Shown piece after piece: positions 7,410 to 9,262 of a DNA stretch of 9,262 nt (positions within the stretch are counted from its first letter, which is position 1; every line of letters starts with the position of its first letter). The position numbers and the translations under genes are program-made. Under the pieces are notes generated by a model. That model did no database searches. It was not told the DNA's origin and was given only the letters and a program-made list of their open reading frames with translations. This stretch comes from SFTH01 sp963643985 (GTDB lineage Bacteria > Bacillota > Clostridia > Christensenellales > Aristaeellaceae). The DNA lies in the NCBI GenBank assembly GCA_963643985.1, contig CAVINP010000081.1:1-9262 (forward strand), read 5' to 3'.

Positions 7410-7479
7410 GGTCATTCCCCCGATCTACGGCCCTGCTTTCTTGACCGGTGAGGACATCAAGCCCTCAATCTCGTGTTCG

Positions 7480-7541
7480 CTCAAACTTCCTGCCGCCCCT
7501 GAAAAGGGAGGGGGACCGCGTGAGCGGTGGAGGGGTTTGAG
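7480..7541 (+). other. Structured RNA-like element, three-way-junction fold
   Basis: On the plus strand CTCAAACTTC (7480-7489) pairs with GGGGTTTGAG (7532-7541), giving 7 Watson-Crick pairs, two G-U pairs and one G-C. Inside are hairpin CCCT-GAAA-AGGG (7497-7508) and hairpin ACCGC-GTGA-GCGGT (7515-7528), both with GNRA loops. The G-U pairs and GNRA loops exist only in plus-strand RNA; the minus strand would have A-C mismatches. It could be a small RNA, a leader element or one copy of a dispersed palindromic repeat; which one cannot be told here. It sits in the MATE 2 leader in antisense orientation. No convincing plus-strand promoter is seen upstream. Confidence 0.45.
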
Positions 7542-7548
7542 AATCCCC

Positions 7549-7580
7549 CGGTTGTCTGTGAAGAACCGTTTTTTTCTTTT
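7549..7580 (+). terminator. Terminator-like hairpin with T tract, upstream of lrp
   Basis: CGGTT (7549-7553) pairs with AACCG (7564-7568) around a 10-nt loop, then seven T, a C and four more T follow. The stem is short, so termination would be weak. It points toward lrp but lies before the lrp promoter. On the plus strand it could only end RNA coming from the structured element just upstream. Confidence 0.45.
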
Positions 7581-7581
7581 G

Positions 7582-7610
7582 ATTATAGCACCATACATTA
7601 CGAAACGCAA
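7582..7610 (-). promoter_or_regulatory. Probable promoter of MATE transporter 2 (extended -10)
   Basis: On the minus strand, TGcTATAAT is a perfect extended -10 (TATAAT at 7582-7587). The -35 TTGCGT (7605-7610) is weak but correctly spaced at 17 bp. Its last two bases fall in the 12-bp palindrome at 7609-7620, so a regulator bound there would be expected to touch this promoter. Confidence 0.6.
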
Positions 7611-7620
7611 GTTATAACTT
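7609..7620. promoter_or_regulatory. Perfect 12-bp palindrome between divergent promoters, candidate operator
   Basis: AAGTTATAACTT is its own reverse complement. It lies between the -35 boxes of the divergent MATE 2 and lrp promoters, overlapping the former by two bases. AT-rich dyads in such places are typical Lrp/AsnC sites, so self-control and control of MATE 2 by the adjacent regulator is the simplest reading (inference). Confidence 0.5.
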
Positions 7621-7625
7621 TCATA

Positions 7626-7654
7626 TTGTAATTCACTGCCGTCTGTGGTACAAT
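7626..7654 (+). promoter_or_regulatory. Sigma-A type promoter of the lrp gene
   Basis: -35 TTGTAA (7626-7631), a 17-bp spacer and -10 TACAAT (7649-7654). The transcript would begin near 7661, about 25 nt before the ATG, which follows GGAGG (7673-7677) by 8 nt. Confidence 0.65.
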
Positions 7655-7660
7655 GGCAGT
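7635..7660. promoter_or_regulatory. Inverted repeat embracing the lrp -10 box
   Basis: ACTGCC (7635-7640) and GGCAGT (7655-7660) are perfect complements, with arm centres 20 bp apart, i.e. about two helical turns, on the same DNA face. The -10 box ends just before the right arm. A dimer bound here would block transcription, which suggests negative autoregulation of lrp. It could also be chance, since the arms are only 6 bp. Confidence 0.35.
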
Positions 7661-7685
7661 ACAGGCAGGATAGGAGGAAGGAACT

Positions 7686-8144
7686 ATGTATTTGAGCGGA
7701 TTGGATGAGGCGGACAGAAAGATACTGGATCTGCTGACGCAGAATGCACGCTACAGCTATTCCGAACTGGGCGAGCAGCTGGGGCTCTCGCGCGTGGCCA
7801 TCAAAAATCGCATGGATGCGCTGGAGCAGCGCGGCGTGATCGAGGGCTACACGGTGATCGTCAATCCCCAGCGCACCAACAGCGCCATATCCTGCTACTA
7901 TGAAATCGAATTGGATCCCCGTCATCTGGACGAGGTGCTGGAGCAACTCAATGCTTCGCCGACGGTGACGCAGATCTACCGCGTGACGGGCGCGTGCTGC
8001 CTGCACGTGCATGCCGTGGCCGCAGGTCAGGAGGAGATGGAACGCTTCATGACGGAGCTTCTCGACCGCCTGCCCGGCGTCAGATCGCTGCGCACAAACG
8101 TGATACTGCAGCGCATCAAGGACGTCAAGGGTTTGCGGCTGTAG
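7686..8144 (+). CDS. Lrp/AsnC family transcriptional regulator
   Basis: A 152-residue protein of standard length. The N-terminal winged helix-turn-helix (about 5-55) begins LDEADRKILDLL and has the recognition-helix region LSRVAIKNRMDALEQRG (34-50), followed by GYTVIVNP. The C-terminal RAM effector/oligomerisation domain (about 65-145) has GACCLHVHAVAA at the usual ligand-loop place. Family members bind DNA as dimers to hexadecamers and respond to amino acids or related metabolites. Residues 104-105 are two adjacent cysteines where many relatives have a tyrosine-aspartate pair, so the ligand may be unusual. It is preceded by GGAGG 8 nt before the ATG, has its own promoter, and is followed by a strong terminator, so it is monocistronic. 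Likely targets are itself and the divergent MATE 2 gene (inference); amino acid export by AzlC is a more distant possibility. Confidence 0.94.
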   Translation: MYLSGLDEADRKILDLLTQNARYSYSELGEQLGLSRVAIKNRMDALEQRGVIEGYTVIVNPQRTNSAISCYYEIELDPRHLDEVLEQLNASPTVTQIYRVTGACCLHVHAVAAGQEEMERFMTELLDRLPGVRSLRTNVILQRIKDVKGLRL

Positions 8145-8148
8145 CAAC

Positions 8149-8210
8149 CGGTGACCGTTTCAATGTTTTGGGTTGCCGTTTATCACTGCACTATCAGTCA
8201 CTGCTCACCG
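8149..8210 (+). other. Possible structured 3' untranslated region of lrp
   Basis: CGGTGA (8149-8154) can pair with TCACCG (8205-8210), directly abutting the terminator stem. Between them are two copies of TCACTGC (8183-8189 and 8198-8204), 15 bp apart. The 265-bp gap from 8145 to 8409 holds no gene: after this region come the terminator and the AT-rich promoter zone of the SDR gene. Confidence 0.3.
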
Positions 8211-8252
8211 AAGCAGAGGTTGTCCCGACTCACGGGGCATCCTCTGCTTTTT
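8211..8252 (+). terminator. Strong intrinsic terminator after lrp
   Basis: AAGCAGAGG (8211-8219) pairs with CCTCTGCTT (8241-8249). The hairpin continues, after one mismatch and a T-A pair, through GTCCCG/CGGGGC to a 5-nt loop ACTCA. Five T end it (8248-8252). Orientation and place fit termination of lrp and insulation of the downstream SDR gene. Confidence 0.85.
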
Positions 8253-8318
8253 AATATTTCTCATAAATGGAACAGTATATATTATAAATTCAAAATAAAC
8301 AGCTTTTATTTATTAATA

Positions 8319-8332
8319 TTGTCAATTTACAA
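8319..8332. promoter_or_regulatory. Near-perfect 14-bp palindrome on the SDR -35 box, candidate operator
   Basis: TTGTcAATTtACAA has TTGT/ACAA arms, an AATT centre and only one mismatched pair. It covers the -35 hexamer TTTACA (8326-8331), the usual place for a repressor site. The region is AT-rich, which raises the chance of such dyads. Confidence 0.35.
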
Positions 8333-8354
8333 ATGCAGATTATTCTGTTATACT
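8326..8354 (+). promoter_or_regulatory. Sigma-A type promoter of the SDR gene
   Basis: -35 TTTACA (8326-8331), a 17-bp spacer and -10 TATACT (8349-8354), each 5 of 6 to consensus. The 70 bp upstream are nearly all A/T and could act as an UP element. The leader is about 50 nt. Confidence 0.75.
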
Positions 8355-8409
8355 CATAAATGTCAAGCAAATCAACTCCAAACTCCATGCTCAAAGGGGG
8401 CGCATTTTT

Positions 8410-9210
8410 ATGGGATTTCTCAAGGGAAAGACGGCGATCATCACCGGTGCAGGGCGTGCGGTGCTCAGCGACGGGCGCTGCGGTTCCATCGGCTACGGCA
8501 TTGCAAACTGCTATGCGGCAGAGGGCGCGAACCTGGTCATCACAGGTCGCAACGTCCGCAAGCTGGAGGATGCGAAGGATGAGCTCGAGAGCAAGTACGG
8601 CGTGCGCGTGCTGCCGATTCAGGCAGATGTGAGTGCGGGCGCGGACAACGAGGCTGTCGTGAACAACGTCGTAAAGCAGACCATTGAGACCTTTGGCGAT
8701 ATACAGGTGCTGATCAACAATGCACAGGCCTCGGCCAGCGGCGTACCGCTTGAGGAGCACACCACCGACCAGTTCAATCTGACGATGTACTCCGGGCTGT
8801 ATGCCACCTTCTATTATATGAAGGCCTGCTATCCGTATCTGAAGAAGTCCCGCGGCAGTGTGATCAACTTTGCTTCGGGCGCGGGCCTGTTCGGCAACGC
8901 CGGCCAGTGCGCCTATGCGGCGGCCAAGGAAGGCATCCGCGGTCTCTCGCGCGTGGCGGCAACCGAGTGGGGCAAGGACGGCATCAACGTCAACATCGTC
9001 TGCCCGCTGGCCTGGACGGCCCAGCTGGAGAAGTTCCAGATGGCGTACCCCGAGGCCTTTGCCAAAAACGTAAAAATGCCGCCGATGGGTCACTACGGCG
9101 ACGTGGAGGCGGAGATCGGCCGCGTGTGCGTGCAGCTCGCCTCGCCCGATTTCAAATATATGTCCGGCGAAACCCTCACGCTCGAGGGCGGCATGGGACA
9201 GAGACCCTGA
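8410..9210 (+). CDS. SDR family NAD(P)-dependent oxidoreductase
   Basis: A 266-residue Rossmann-fold enzyme expected to use NAD(P)(H) on an alcohol/ketone or enoyl substrate; the substrate is unknown. The nucleotide-binding loop TGAGRAVLSDGRCGSIGYG (12-30) is longer than the classical TGxxxGxG and ends in SIGYGIA, recalling enoyl reductases of the FabI type. The catalytic site is classical instead: Ser156 in FASGAG, then Tyr169 and Lys173 in YAAAK. NNAQ at 103-106 stands for the usual NNAG. The helix-4 asparagine of the catalytic tetrad seems replaced (MYSGLYATF, Ser128). The C-terminal LTLEGGMGQRP is the usual SDR ending. The ATG at 8410 follows AAAGGGGG by 9 nt. It is separated from lrp by a terminator and has its own promoter, so it is an independent unit. 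Confidence 0.93.
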   Translation: MGFLKGKTAIITGAGRAVLSDGRCGSIGYGIANCYAAEGANLVITGRNVRKLEDAKDELESKYGVRVLPIQADVSAGADNEAVVNNVVKQTIETFGDIQVLINNAQASASGVPLEEHTTDQFNLTMYSGLYATFYYMKACYPYLKKSRGSVINFASGAGLFGNAGQCAYAAAKEGIRGLSRVAATEWGKDGINVNIVCPLAWTAQLEKFQMAYPEAFAKNVKMPPMGHYGDVEAEIGRVCVQLASPDFKYMSGETLTLEGGMGQRP

Positions 9211-9262
9211 CTAGAGTGTGTTTCTAAAATGAGACATGTGCAGTTTCGAGTGGATTTGCTTG
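9211..9262. other. Short end region without recognisable feature
   Basis: The 52 bases after the SDR stop hold no hairpin with a T tract, no ribosome site and no start that can be followed. The SDR terminator, or a co-transcribed gene, must lie beyond the window. Confidence 0.6.

Noticed and set aside
7441..7469. Plus-strand promoter TTGACC-17-CTCAAT for the structured element
   Set aside because: The -10 hexamer matches only 3 of 6 positions; not enough to call a promoter.
7416..7575. Metabolite riboswitch in the MATE 2 leader (minus strand)
   Set aside because: I see no motif of a known riboswitch class on that strand, and the fold found there is better on the plus strand.
7425..8147. Minus-strand open frame of 240 codons opposite lrp
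   Set aside because: It crosses the lrp gene, both divergent promoters and the structured element; composition is that of an antisense shadow.
8290..9093. Minus-strand open frame of 267 codons opposite the SDR gene
   Set aside because: Antisense shadow, His/Arg/Ala rich, running through the SDR promoter; the SDR frame has all family motifs.

Overview
The window looks like chromosomal DNA of a GC-rich member of the Bacillota, probably Clostridia. The evidence is a set of AGGAGG-type ribosome binding sites, near-consensus sigma-A promoters in AT-rich gaps between GC-rich genes, and Gram-positive-type families (LrgA/LrgB, AzlC, paired MATE transporters, an Lrp-type regulator). Genus cannot be told from the sequence. 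There is no rRNA, tRNA, CRISPR array, transposase or phage gene. Eight genes are complete (two MATE transporters, lipoate ligase, LrgA, LrgB, patatin, MFS, Lrp), a ninth is an SDR, and an AzlC gene is cut by the left edge.

Layout, left to right. (1) 1-220, minus: N-terminal part of an AzlC-type branched-chain amino acid exporter. (2) 346-1740, minus: MATE transporter 1 with its own promoter. (3) 1855-4754, minus: a tight four-gene operon transcribed in the order lipoate-protein ligase, LrgA, LrgB, patatin-like phospholipase. It has a near-perfect promoter at 4786-4814, and its first three genes are joined by a 4-bp overlap and a 1-bp gap. (4) 4923-6080, plus: an MFS transporter, divergent from the operon. 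(5) 6084-7409, minus: MATE transporter 2, ending 3 bp from the MFS stop. (6) 7686-8144, plus: an Lrp/AsnC regulator, divergent from MATE 2 and followed by a strong intrinsic terminator. (7) 8410-9210, plus: an SDR oxidoreductase with its own promoter and an AT-rich upstream region.

How the genes may work together (inference): the four-gene operon is the most system-like unit. It puts lipoylation (cofactor of pyruvate dehydrogenase and related complexes) with an LrgAB membrane pair (a family linked to holin-like lysis control and, in Bacillus, to pyruvate transport) and a cytoplasmic patatin lipase. The Lrp regulator sits divergently from MATE 2, and the gap between them holds a perfect 12-bp palindrome and a second inverted repeat on the lrp -10 box, so it probably controls itself and MATE 2. 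Four of the ten genes are small-molecule transporters of exporter-type or unknown direction.

The least ordinary non-coding features are: a compact plus-strand RNA-like fold (10-bp closing stem, two GNRA-capped hairpins, then a T-tract hairpin) lying antisense to the MATE 2 leader at 7480-7580; and a perfect 10-bp inverted repeat around the MATE 1 promoter, one arm of which is the MATE 1 Shine-Dalgarno sequence.
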